The notes below the pieces were generated by a model. It was not told the origin of the DNA, searched no databases, and saw nothing but the letters and a program-made list of their open reading frames with translations. From Eptesicus fuscus (Eukaryota > Chordata > Mammalia > Chiroptera > Vespertilionidae): a stretch of DNA of 64,000 nucleotides. The position numbers and the translations under genes are program-made. The stretch covers positions 32,356,001 through 32,420,000 of the forward strand of contig NC_072480.1 in the NCBI RefSeq assembly GCF_027574615.1. Reading direction: 5' to 3'. This document shows, piece after piece, positions 47,349 through 59,932 of this stretch. Each line of letters begins with the position of its first letter. Positions within the stretch are counted from its first letter, which is position 1.

Positions 47349-47413
47349 TAGGAGATGGTGACGTAACCACGAAACAACATACGTCGAGTCCGACATAACC
47401 CGAGGACTGTCTG

Positions 47414-48821
47414 TGCTGCCTTCAACCCAGCACATGCATGGGGAATATTTGAAATGTCAAGAAGTGTATTCCCTTTTCTACTTTGTATATTAAACCCCAT
47501 TCTTCATAGACAATGTTGGAACCATTATCTCTGTAAACACAATAAGCACCAAGAAAAAGAGGAAAGGCAGGGCAGTCCGTCTCACATCCCGCAGGGTGTG
47601 CTGCTGTCCAGGAATGTCACTCAAGGCAGAGTCAGGATTTATTTGAGCCCCAACCAAAATGTATAATGGTGATTTAATCCTTCACCTAATTTGTCTTATG
47701 AAAAAGCACCACAGATACAACCTATGTTCCGTGGCTTCTCAGGTCAAACAACACACAATGAGCAAGCACTAGACATTAGAAACCAACTTAACGTCTAGGC
47801 TTTTCATGCTATGAAATGAAGCCCGATTCTAGAGAAAATATCTTTAGCACACAGAGAATGTGTGGATTAAGAACGCTCTACACACATAACTGAAAAACCG
47901 TGCTAGGAATTGATAGCAGTTGATCTCATTTCATAAAACAAAATGGAAAAATAGCAGCAACACCAAAAACACAATACTTTTAGGGTTTGGGGGGACATTT
48001 TGTGATAAAGAAGAAATAGACAATGTCCTATCTTGAATTCTTGAAAATAGCAGGCCTAAGGCAAAGTGTGAATGTTAATATTTTATTGGAGGGGTGGAAT
48101 TTCAGGAAAGCGAAAATGAGGAAGCATGTGAGATAGGGAAGCAGCCAGGCCACTCCACAGTAATCACAGCGGAGTGCTTTATTGCAGGGGAAGTTTCACA
48201 GACACTGTAGGGAAACAATGTGTCTCAGAAACAATTGACTACAGAATAATCAATTTATCTGAGGCCTCCTTTCCATTTCAGTTTCTCCTTGGGCAATGTT
48301 TGCCTCATGAAACATCAATCTCTTCACTCTTTTGGACTCTGTTAACCAGCCCTTATGGGTAGCTCCTGTGACAGCAGAGTCTCAGTGGGTCTATTCAGAC
48401 GCAATCCAAAGGGATCTGCTCCAGCCCTTACCATGTTAGGGGCAATAGATAAGAAATTATAAACTCCAGACATGTATACAATGCATAATACATATGTAAT
48501 AAGTAATTGAAACTTTGTGTATCATTGAGTTTTCTTACCATTGAAGGACAGAAACAGTCATAAATGACAAAAAATAAATGGGTATAGCTATGTTGAAATA
48601 CAATTATATTTAAAAATAAAAGTTGTGGGTTGGATATGCCAACAGGTCATAGTTTAACAAATCCTACAATAGAGAATGCATCGAGGTCCTCTTGTCCTGG
48701 AGGAGACTGAAGACAGTGTTGTTGGGAGATAAGGTGATTACCCTGTTAGTCAGAGATTTAAAACTAGGGAGACAGTCTAGTTACTATGCCAAAGACTTAA
48801 AGAGAAAACATTATTATAATA
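47414..48821. other. Unassigned sequence, possible old LTR near 48060-48440
   Basis: 'agccaggccactccacagta' and 'gagtctcagtgggtctattc' resemble LTR text, without recognisable ends. Frames up to 70 codons show no motif. Confidence 0.35.
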
Positions 48822-49939
48822 CCAGAGGCCCCATGCATGAAATTCGTGCATTCGGGGGTGGGGGGTCCCTCAGTCCAGCCTGTGCCCTCTCGCATTCTGG
48901 GAGCCCTCAGGGGATGGCCAACTGTCACAGAGGCAGGAGAGGCTCCCACCATTACCACTGCTGCGCTCACCAGCCGTGAGCCTGGCTTCTGGCTGAGCGG
49001 CGCTCCCCCTGTGAGAGCACACTGACCTCCAGGGGGCAGCTCTTGCATTGAGCGGGATCAGGCCAAAACCAGCTCTCCAACATCCCCCAAGGGGTCCCAG
49101 ATTGCGAGAGGGCACAGGCCAGGCCGAGGGACACCACTGGTGCACGATTGAGGCTGGGGAGGGACGTGGGAGGTTGGCCAGCTGGGGAGGGACCAAGGGA
49201 GGGCTCCAGGGGGTGTCTGGCCCATCTTGCTCAGTCCCAATCTGCCGGACCCCAGCAGCAAGCTAACCTATCAGTTGGAGCATCTGACCTTTGGTGATCA
49301 GTGCACTTCATAGCATTCGTTCGAGCAGCCTTAGCATATCATTAACATATTAGAGGCCTGGTTCATGAAATTCATGCATGGGGGGGGGGTGTCCCTCAGC
49401 CCAGGCTTCACCCTCTCCAATCTGGGACCCCTTAAGGAATGTCCGACCGCCCATTTAGGATCGGGCCTAAACGGGCGGTCGGACACCCCTCTCACAATTC
49501 AGGACTGCTGGCTCCCAACTGTCCTCCCCTGCAGGCCTGGACCCCCCAACTGCCCTACCCTTGCAGGCCTGGTCCCCCACAACTGCCCTCCCCTGCAAGC
49601 CTGGTCACCCCCAACTGCCCTCCCTTGCTGGCCTGGTCACCCCCAACTGCCCTCCTCTGCCGGCCTGGTCACCCCCAACTGCTCTCCTCTGCTGGCCTGG
49701 TCACCCCTAACTTCCCACAATTGCCCTCCCCTGCAGGCCATCTTGTGGCGGCCATCTTGTGGCAGCCATCTTGTGTCCACATGGGGGCAACCATCTTTGA
49801 CCACATGGGGGCAGCCATCTTGTGTCTTGGTGTGACAGTCAATTTGCATATTACTCTTTTATTAGATAGGATTACTCTTTGATTGGTTGAATGGACAACT
49901 GGATGATCACTTAGCATATTAGGCTTTTATTATATAAGT
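48822..49939 (-). mobile_element. Helitron (outer copy of a nested pair)
   Basis: Plus strand opens A|CCAGAGGCCCCATGCATGAA (one change in CTAG). It continues to 'attaacata' (49349), is interrupted by another Helitron, and resumes 'ttactctttgattggttgaa' to 'aggcttttattatataagt'. Joining the halves matches the copy at 22367-22774. CTCF-like core 49026-49039. Confidence 0.9.
49350..49871 (-). mobile_element. Helitron (inner copy), hairpin/minisatellite subfamily
   Basis: Plus strand opens A|TTAGAGGCCTGGTTCATGAA and closes 'actcttttattagatagga|T'. Hairpin arms 49441-49459 / 49466-49484 differ at one base. Minisatellite at 49510-49735 and three 'gccatcttgtg' repeats follow. Confidence 0.92.
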
Positions 49940-52207
49940 TGATAAATGGAATAAAAAATGTAACAATATATTATTTAATTCTTAATAAAATACAAATGAA
50001 TATAGATTATATATTTAAAATGGGGTACTAGAAGGAAAAGGATGCATATAATAAAGGGTGAGAAAAAGATGCAAATTTTAAAAAACTAAAATTGATTTCA
50101 AAATGCAAATGAAAAATAAAAATCAACATTTAGATCACATAAGAATAAGAAATTTGGAGCTTTCTGGAAATCCTTGACATGGTAGGAAAATACTAATAAA
50201 TTATAAAATGTAGAGGTAATTGAGCAAAAATAGAAGGAAATGGTTGTTGAAAAGGAATGAGGGTAATATGAATTGAAAATATTTGATTTTCAATGTGAAA
50301 CAATGAAACCTTCCAGAACAGATAAAGAGCTAACATAAAACATAAAACGAATAATACCTCTCTGTAACTAATAAGAGGCCTGATTCTTCAAATCTGAATA
50401 AATCAAAGTGTTTTATGAAAATTTAATGGGAAACATCTATTCCTAGTAAAATTTTGAAAAATTCAGTTTTGAAAAATTTTCTTTAGAGAAGCCAAACAGG
50501 ATAAACTGGGAACTCATAACACAATTCAAGGCAAACTTTCATAATTCTTCACATGTAAAACTAAGTACAAGAAAATACAGCAAGCTTTGCTCTAATAATA
50601 GTGGAATTGTCCTAATTGCTATAATAACTAAACCCAAATGGAATGGCTTAACTCATTATGAAATTGCCATGAATGGATTTAATTTCTGTCACTCAAACGT
50701 CACTTATGGTTTCCTCAACATCTGCACCTAGGGAGACAGGTGTTCTTCATAGCCATGGCCTGGAAGTGACACTTGCAGTTTCTATTTATATTTCCACAGT
50801 AGGAATTCGGATACTTGGTTACATCTTCTTGCAAAGGAATCTGGAGAATTGTGGTCTAAGCGGTGTGCATAGAAATATTAGGAGGTTGATTGCACTAGCA
50901 AACTGAGCCTCTACCACTACATCTTCAATAGATTTGATGAGAGAATAGTGAGGTCTCTAATGTTTAATTTTTAAATAATGTATAGTCAGTCCTCTGCTAT
51001 TTTTCCTGGTAGTCTGATCTGTATCTTATAATTTCTATTTTTAAAACTTCAGTCTCTCAACCAAAATATTCATAAATCATGAGTCAACTTTTCTATTCAT
51101 TTGACTTGTTCTTTTTTATCTAAATTAACAATATACTCATTCCATAAATCTCATATATCCAATAATGGTTTTAAATTTTGGAAATGTTACCCTACCCTCA
51201 TAATTATTTCATGTCAAATATTATTTATACCTACACACACACACACACAAACCATCAGCATGGTAGCTATTGTTTCTGAAGATGATTCTATAACTTTAAA
51301 AATCCTCACAATGAAATAAGGTTGTTGAACAAAGAAGTGGAATTATTTTTTTTTTACTAATCTTGTAAAAATTTAATTCTCTATATTAAAAAAAGAGTCC
51401 CATAACAGGTAGGATTTTCAAATATTGTGAGTTTAAGAATGAGTGTTCCAATGCATGAAGATTTGGAATGGCATAAATATCTTTTTCTCTATTCTGGGAT
51501 ATTTATATTATGATAAATCTGAGTGTAGATGGTATTAAACAGTTCAATTTAGATTCAGTGAATGGAAGAAAATGGAAAAAAATGAAAATTAATTGTCTTA
51601 TATGTTTTGCATTAACAAAATGGTATTCATTTGTATGTAAATTTTCTTAATTGTATTACTAAATGTAAGAAACGGTTCATAAACAAGTCAATCATATCTG
51701 ATATAGAAGACATAAAACACCATTTCCATATTAGACTTCCTTTGAAAAACAGATGTTTAATTCATGGTAATTAATTTATAATAATTGCATGCCATTAATA
51801 GGAGAATATTTGTTAACCTGAAGAATATAATTACAATGAGTTGCTATTGATTCTCTGACAAACCAAGATAGATGGTGTAGCTGATCCCTAATTTAACTGA
51901 CACAAAATGTAAAAGCTAAAAGTAGATTAAAAATCAAGCTAAAATTCTCATGCTAAATAATCCTCCCAAATCAATTTTAAAGGGTGCTTTGCCTAATTCA
52001 GAGCTTTTATTTAACATATTTCTATTTATAATGTATAGTTCTAAAAAGTAGTTTTACTCAGAAAAAAATTTACAATTTAATTCTAGTTAGCAATAAAAAC
52101 CAAAACAAACAAAAAAAGTCTTGATACAAGCTACAGTATGGATGGACATGAACAAATTAGGATAAGCGAAAGTATCCAGGCTCAAAAGAATACATATTTT
52201 CTTTCTA
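49940..52207. other. Unassigned AT-rich sequence
   Basis: An 'acacacacacacac' run at 51233-51248. The region 50640-50910 is less AT-rich and could be an old DNA transposon or LTR, unassigned. No gene. Confidence 0.4.
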
Positions 52208-52433
52208 ATCCCCACCTGAGGACATTTTTTTTCCATTGATTTTTGGAGTGGAAGGGAGAGGGAGAGACAGAGAGAAACACCGTTGTGAGAGAGACACATC
52301 AATTGGTTGCCTCCCACATGCCCCCAACCAGGGCCAGGAGCCTGCAACCGAGGTAAATGCCCCTTGACCAGAATCAAACCCAGGACCCTTCAGTCCACAG
52401 GCTGACGCTCTATCCACTGAATCAAACTGACTA
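52208..52433 (-). mobile_element. Ves-type SINE
   Basis: Antisense SINE: 'tgatttttggagtggaaggg', 'acacatcaattggttgcctc', 'gaatcaaacccaggaccctt', 'tctatccactgaatcaaact'. Confidence 0.88.
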
Positions 52434-52719
52434 GTACAAAATACTATAAATTTTCTTAATTACAAATTGACATGACGTGTCCAGAAAAGGCAAATATAAA
52501 GAGACATTTGTATATTTTAACAGTTATCAGGTTACAAAAGTAGGAATGAGAAGTTATTTCAAATGGATGCATTGGATTTTTTGAGAGTGATGAAATGTTC
52601 AAAAATTGAATTGCGGTGTACAATTCTAAATTTTATTTAAAAATGACTTAATCGTACTTTTGAGTGAGTGATTTTTACTTTGTATATATTTTACCTTCAT
52701 AAAGCTGTTAAAAGTACTG

Positions 52720-53325
52720 TAATTTACAATATGTGTACGTGTCATTGAATTGGCTTTGACTCCTGGCAACCCTATAATTGAATGATGTCTGCATGTTTTT
52801 ACCTCAACTGCCCTGCTCAGCTCCTGTAGACTCATGCATATAGCTTCATTCATGAAATCAATCCATCTTGTATTTCTCTTCCTCTTCTACTGTTGCCTTC
52901 TATTTTTTTCAGCATTATTTTCTTTGCTAAAGAATCCTGTCTTTTCTCATAATGAGCTCCTGTTTTGTCACTTTTGCCTACAACAATGTTTTAGGTTTAA
53001 TTTGCTCTTGGACCACGTGTTCATCTTTTTGGCAGCCCAGGGTATCTGTAGAGCTCTTCTTTTTCCCCATATTTGAACTGAACAAATGTTTTCCCACCAG
53101 CCTTCTTCACTGTCCAACTTAATAAATGATAATACGAGTGTGTGGTCGCTAATGACAGAACTTTGCTCTTGGTGATCTTCCCTAAGTCTTCCACTGCTGC
53201 CCTTCTTTGTCTCAATCTTCTCTTAATTCGTTGGCTTCAGTTTCCATTTGAATGGATGACTGAACCAAGGAAAACACAACCGTTAACACTTTCAATGTCT
53301 TCATTATCTATGTTGAAGTTTTAAG
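52720..53325 (-). mobile_element. RTE-clade LINE ORF2 fragment (ancient)
   Basis: On the minus strand the 64-codon frame at 53021-53215 includes RRAAVEDLGKITKSK, SWTVKKA and later 'RYPGLPKR'. This order (A-E-DLxKI, SWTxKKA, R-PW) is typical of the C-terminal part of RTE-type ORF2. The plus strand continues with the complement of the same family ('aatgtcttcattatctatgt' near 53298; 'ctcctggcaaccctataatt' near 52759). It may be a MamRTE-like relic; the exact family is uncertain. No start codon or catalytic core survives. Confidence 0.6.
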
Positions 53326-53399
53326 ACTAAAAGTGAAAAATTGTGTAATACTCTCAAAAGATTAAGAAAAAGTGTATGTTACAATTCCATATTCATTAA

Positions 53400-55390
<1,991 letters not shown>

Positions 55391-55473
55391 TTGATTATGG
55401 TAGTAAATACTATAGGCTTTTGTCAAAACACATAGCACTATACACAAAATGGTTGACTTTCATTATATATAGA

Positions 55474-55994
55474 CTAGCGTTCCCGTTGCAGGAAAAATCC
55501 TGCAATAGGATTTCCTGCTGCACTCTACCCCGCCTCCCCTCCTCCCTTGTCGCCCACCCCACCTTCTCCTCCAGCCCGCCTTTTCCCTTCGCCCCCAGCC
55601 CTGACTTCGTTCCTCCCTTGTCCCCCAGCCTGCCTTCTCTGCCAGCCCGCCTGCTTTTCCGTTTGCCCCCGGCCCTGACTTCACTCCTCCTTTGTCCCCC
55701 AGCCCGCCTTCTCTGCCAGCCCTCCTGCTTTTCCCTTCGCCCCCGGCCCTGACTTCGCTCCTCCCTTCTCCTCCCCCCGCCCTCCCGGCTTGCTTGCTTC
55801 TTCGAAGCTTTACTCCCTTCTGCAGCTCTTGGCTTCTTTCGATGCTGTCTTGATATGCAAATTAGCATCCATCTTTGTTGGGGTAATTTGCATACTTGTC
55901 CTGATTGGCTGGTGGGCGTGGCTTGGCTGATGGGCGTGGTTTAGGTGTAGCGAAGGTGCAGTCAATTTGCATATTTGTCTATTATTAGATTAGA
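55474..55994 (-). mobile_element. Helitron with a divergent 3' terminus
   Basis: Plus strand opens A|CTAGCGTTCCCGTTGCAGGA and closes 'tttgtctattattagattaga|T'. The 3' hairpin is ttgcagga/tcctgcaa, unrelated to the usual gcacgaa/ttcgtgc. The 5' half shares 'cccaccagccaatcaggac' and 'acaaagatgg' with the CCAAT-box subfamily. The interior has CT-rich imperfect repeats, which produce a 152-codon R/K/E-rich minus frame without a domain. Confidence 0.82.
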
Positions 55995-56004
55995 TTATCC
56001 TATA

Positions 56005-56344
56005 CTAGAAGCCCGGTGCATGAGATTCATTCCCTGGGGCTGGGGGGCATCCCTCAGCCCGGCCTGCACCCTCTCACAGTCCAGGAGCTCTTGTGGGATG
56101 TCCGACTGACGGCTTAGGCCTGCTCAGGGAGTGGGCCTAAGTTAGTCGGAAATCCTAAGCGCTGCTGCAGAGACAGGACAGGCTCCCGCCACCGCTGCTG
56201 CACTCTCCAGGTGTGAGCCCAGCTTCTGGCTGAGCAGGGCTCCCCCTGCATTGAGCATCATCCCCCTGGTGGTCAGTGTGAATCATAGTGACTGGTTGTT
56301 CTGCCATTTGGTCGATTTATATATTACCCTTTTCTTATATAGGA
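56005..56344 (-). mobile_element. Helitron (HeliBat-like)
   Basis: Plus strand opens A|CTAGAAGCCCGGTGCATGAG and closes 'acccttttcttatatagga', followed at once by another Helitron. Hairpin 56101-56120 / 56134-56150; CTCF-like core on the minus strand at 56261-56272. Confidence 0.92.
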
Positions 56345-56515
56345 CTAGAGGCCCGATGCACGAAATTCATGCAAAGAACTTGGCCCTGGCCCCCGTGCAC
56401 CGCCACTGTGATGGAGTGCCTCTACCGCTTCTGCCATGGCCCCTGCCTGCTCTGGCTTTGTCCGGAAGGAAGGACATCTGGTCTAATTAGCATATTACAC
56501 TTTTATTATTATAGA
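56345..56515 (-). mobile_element. Helitron (HeliBat-like), short
   Basis: Plus strand opens CTAGAGGCCCGATGCACGAA directly on the A of the previous copy and closes 'cacttttattattataga|T'. Confidence 0.92.
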
Positions 56516-56695
56516 TCATAAAAGGCTAATATGCAAATTGTCCCCTTGACTGGGCGTTCAACTGGATGGCCCCATCCCCGATCAGCCCTCCATCCTGATC
56601 AGGGGTGGGGCTTGTCAGCCAACTACCCATGGCCCCTTTCCCCGGCCAGCCCGGCCGGACCTCCCCGTGAACAAATTCGTGCACTGGCCCTCTAG
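56516..56695 (+). mobile_element. Helitron (HeliBat-like), short, opposite strand
   Basis: Starts A|TCATAAAAGGCTAATATGCA (5' end shortened by a few bases) and ends 'gaacaaattcgtgcactggc' CCTCTAG|T. Its 5' end abuts the 5' end of the previous copy head to head. Confidence 0.9.
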
Positions 56696-56884
56696 TATTA
56701 AAATAAAACTCACTTAAAAAGTGAATGTATTTCCAGGAATTTTGAAAAATGTGGTTATATTTTCTTTTAGTATAATTTTTTGTCTTGTTACATAAGAAAT
56801 TATAAGAACAAAACTTATTTTTAAAATAAATATAACTTTTACTATAACATAAGAGAAATTTATAATTTCTATCTATCTGTTATA

Positions 56885-57346
56885 CAGGTATGGCAAAAGT
56901 AGGTTTACAGTGTGCATATATAAAAATCTATACTAATAAAAGAGTAACATGCTAATTGACTGTACCTTTGTGACACCCACCAGCCAATCAGGAGTGAGTA
57001 TGCAAATTAACCAAATAAAGATGGCTGGTTAATTTACATACACAGGTGCTGAGTGGCCCGGGGCGGGGTGGGACGCTTGTGTTGTCGCCATGGTGACCAT
57101 GCAGGCGTTCCACACCTTCCCCAGCCGCTCCAGGCCTCTGGGCAGTGTGGGAAGGTGGAAAGGTGACTCCGGGCTAGAGGGAAAAGGTGCCTCTGGCCAG
57201 AGCAAAGGCAGCGCCAGCAGCCAGGTGAAGGAAGGCCCATTCTTGCACAAATCTTCATGCATCGGACCTTTAATAATATAATAATTAATAAATAAACTCT
57301 AAGTTTCATATTATCACAACTGTAAACCTACTTTAGCTCCATCCTG
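56885..57346. mobile_element. mariner MITE split by a Helitron
   Basis: Left end CAGGTATGGCAAAAGTAGGT, right end complement CAGGATGGAGCTAAAGTAGG, with TA at 56883-56884 and 57347-57348. Net length without the Helitron is 115 bases. Related to the copy at 37699-37906. Confidence 0.88.
56927..57273 (+). mobile_element. Helitron, CCAAT-box subfamily
   Basis: Starts A|TCTATACTAATAAAAGAG and ends 'cttcatgcatcggaccttTAA|T' (CTAG to TTAA). 'ccagccaatcaggag' at 56982. Full-length match to the 40049-40394 copy. Confidence 0.9.
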
Positions 57347-57412
57347 TATATAGTATATTTTACCAATTTAATATGAAAGTGTTACTTAAAGGAGATTAAC
57401 ATATGATATTTG

Positions 57413-58424
57413 CTGCAAAGGGTGAGATTTCCTTCTTTTTTTATGGCTGTGTAGTATGCCACAACTTTTTATCTACTCATCTACTGATGGGTACTTGGTC
57501 TACTTCCAAGTCTTGGCTATCCTATATAATAAAAGCCTAATATGCTAAGTGTCCAGTCATCTGGTCATCCATTCAACTAGTCAAAGTGGAAAATGCTAAT
57601 GATATGCTAAGGCTGCTCAACCACTCACTATTATGTGCACTGACCAATAGGGGGCAGACAGTCAACAGGTCGACCAGTTGCTATGATGTGCAGTGACCAT
57701 CAGTGGGCAAATGCTCCGACTGGTAGGTTATCTTGCTGCTGGGCTCTGGCCAATTGGGACTGAGAAAGATGGGCCAGACATGCCCTGGAGCCCTCCCATG
57801 GTCCCTTCCCTGCTGACCAACCTCCTGCATCCCTCCCTGGCCCCTATCATGCACCGTGGGGTCCCTTGGCCTGGCCTGAGCCCTCTTGCAGTCCAGGACC
57901 CCTTGGGGGATGTTGGAAAGCTGGTTTTGGCCCAATATCACAGGCCAGGCCAAGGGACCCCACTGGTGCACGAATTCATGCACCAGGCCTCTAGTTGTAA
58001 ATAATGCTGCAATTAACATAGAGGTGCATATATTGTTTCTGATAGGGGTGATGTATTCCTTCAGACATATTCTCAAAAGTTTAATCACTGGGTTATAAGG
58101 CAGACTCATAGATACAGAGAACAGACTGACAGATCTCAGAGGGGATAGAGTGGAGAGCTGGGTGAAAAAGGTGAAGGTTTTAAGGAAAAATATATGTATT
58201 TTGTAGACAGACAATAATACAGTGATTACCAAAGGCAAAAGGGAGTTCGGGGAAGGTAGAAGAGAGCAAAGGGGAGATAACTGGTGATGGAAGGAGACTT
58301 GATTTTGGGTGGTAAGCACACAATACAATATACAGATGATGTATCATTGAATTGTAACCCTGAGACCTATGTAATTTTATTAATCAATGATACCCCAATA
58401 AATTCAATATAAAAGAAAAAAGAT
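57413..58424 (+). mobile_element. Second L1 with 5' inversion, interrupted by a Helitron
   Basis: 57413-58101 (without the Helitron) reads antisense ('tgcaaagggtgagatttcct', 'ggctgtgtagtatgcca', 'aataatgctgcaattaacat'). From about 58102 it reads sense ('cagactcatagatacagaga', 'cagtgattaccaaaggcaaa', 'gagacctatgtaattttatt', 'accccaataaattcaa'). Confidence 0.82.
57520..57994 (+). mobile_element. Helitron (HeliBat-like)
   Basis: Starts A|TCCTATATAATAAAAGCC and ends 'gcacgaattcatgcaccagg' CCTCTAG|T. Removing it restores the L1 text 'ttggctattgtaaataatgc', so insertion was exactly between A and T with no duplication. Confidence 0.95.
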
Positions 58425-58802
58425 TAACTTGTATATCTTTCTTGGTAAAAGTACTATTTTTATGAATTACTTTGATTTTGCAGTAGGCAAAGTTAACTCT
58501 TGCTTAAATTATATACACCACCATTTTTTCAAGAGGAATATAGCAGATGGGTAATTAATGCTCTTTCTAATGAGAAACATATTTCAAAAATTATCGGTTT
58601 GTTTCTATAGTACATTGCAAGTGGCAAGATCATATTCTGAAGTACTTGGCTTATTGTAACTTCTGAGGGTGATGTTGATGAAAATGAATAATGCATAGTT
58701 ATTCCCCAGCTCCCCATATGTGTAATACAGTTTCAAACAGTTATGTATGCTTTTTCAATTCAAATGAATTTTACTATTGTGTGATATAAATTATATATTT
58801 TA
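58425..58802. other. Unassigned AT-rich sequence
   Basis: No supportable feature. Confidence 0.5.
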
Positions 58803-59154
58803 CTATGGCCCAGTGCACCAATTCATGAATGGGTGGGGTCCCTCAGCCTGGCTGATGATCGGGGCCAATCAGGGTCATCTCACCTAGTCCTGATCAAGGC
58901 TGATGGGGGCCAGCCAGCCAGGGAGGGACCATGGGAGGTTGGCTGGCTGGGGAGGGACCATGGGAGGGCTCCAGGGTGTGTACAACCCGTCTTGCCCAGT
59001 CCCAATCGGCCAGACCTCAGCAGCAAGCCAAACTACCAGTTAGAATATCTGCCCCCTGGTGGTTAGTGCACATCATAGCGACTGGTCAAGTGGTTGACCA
59101 AATGGTCAACCAATTGGTCGATCACTTAGCATATTAGGCTTTTATATATATAGA
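58803..59154 (-). mobile_element. Helitron (HeliBat-like), older copy
   Basis: Plus strand opens A|CTATGGCCCAGTGCACCAAT and closes 'ggcttttatatatataga|T'. CTCF-like core on the minus strand at 59049-59062. Confidence 0.88.
59049..59062 (-). promoter_or_regulatory. CTCF-like core motif in Helitron
   Basis: Plus strand 'ctgccccctggtgg' gives CCACCAGGGGGCAG, a full core match. Confidence 0.55.
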
Positions 59155-59932
59155 TTCTAATTAAAAAGTATATGTAGCTAAAACACATAAAACTATTTCT
59201 GTGGAGGGTCTGGTAGCAATAGGGTCAGTAGGGTCAGGCTAGCTATGTAAAATCTAATTAACATGAAGGACATTTTATGTCAATTTAATTTAAATGATAT
59301 CAAAACTTTTTTAGATGAGGAAATCACATAAAAATATAAAATCACTAGTGATTCCTATGATGGTTGTTTAAAATATTCTGGGTCATACCATGGACTTTAA
59401 TAGTTCACATAGTTTTAGAAAAGACATGCAGGATCATTATCTGTTTATGTAGATCATCTCTGTGGGGTAGGAAGGTGTATTTATTGTGAATTTCTATTGA
59501 ATACCCAAACATCAAACTTCGTTGACCTCACATGCTAAAGTAGTATACCACAAAATCATGTAACCATTTTTATAATCCTTCAATTCTCTAATTTAATGTT
59601 TATTGAGTAATTTCATTGCAGTAATAATCCAAGACCATCATGTATAGATGTGTTTACAGACATTAAATTAGATAGATATATAATTAGCAAAATGAGAGAT
59701 AAATGATTGCTAGAAAGATCATAGAGAAGATATATGACGTATTACAGTTAGATGATAGATAGACTAGTATTTAAAGTACATGTGAGTTAAGAAGTACAAA
59801 TTGGTGGTTACAAAATCATGGAGATGTAAAGTACAGCATAAGTAATATAGTCAATAATATTGCAATAATGATAAATTGTGTCAGATGGGTACTAGATTTA
59901 TTAGGGTAATCACTTCACAAGTTATATAAATA
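59155..59932. other. Unassigned AT-rich sequence
   Basis: Nothing recognised apart from short 'gatagat' runs. Confidence 0.5.

Larger units (their letters stand above)
46758..47413. mobile_element. Tigger/pogo-like DNA transposon, split by a Helitron
   Basis: Left end CAGGAGGTCCTTGGGTTACG and the complement of the right end (CAGACAGTCCTCGGGTTATG) share most of their first 24 bases, including GTCGGA. TA precedes the left end (46756-46757) and a decayed TG follows the right. Net length without the Helitron is about 344 bases, with no transposase frame. A T-rich run (47003-47027) lies inside. Confidence 0.75.

Noticed and set aside
49365..49882. Proline-rich 156- and 147-codon frames
   Set aside because: They translate the Helitron minisatellite and terminal sequence.
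55410..55868. 152-codon R/K/E/G-rich minus frame
   Set aside because: Translation of CT-rich imperfect repeats inside a Helitron; no known fold or motif.
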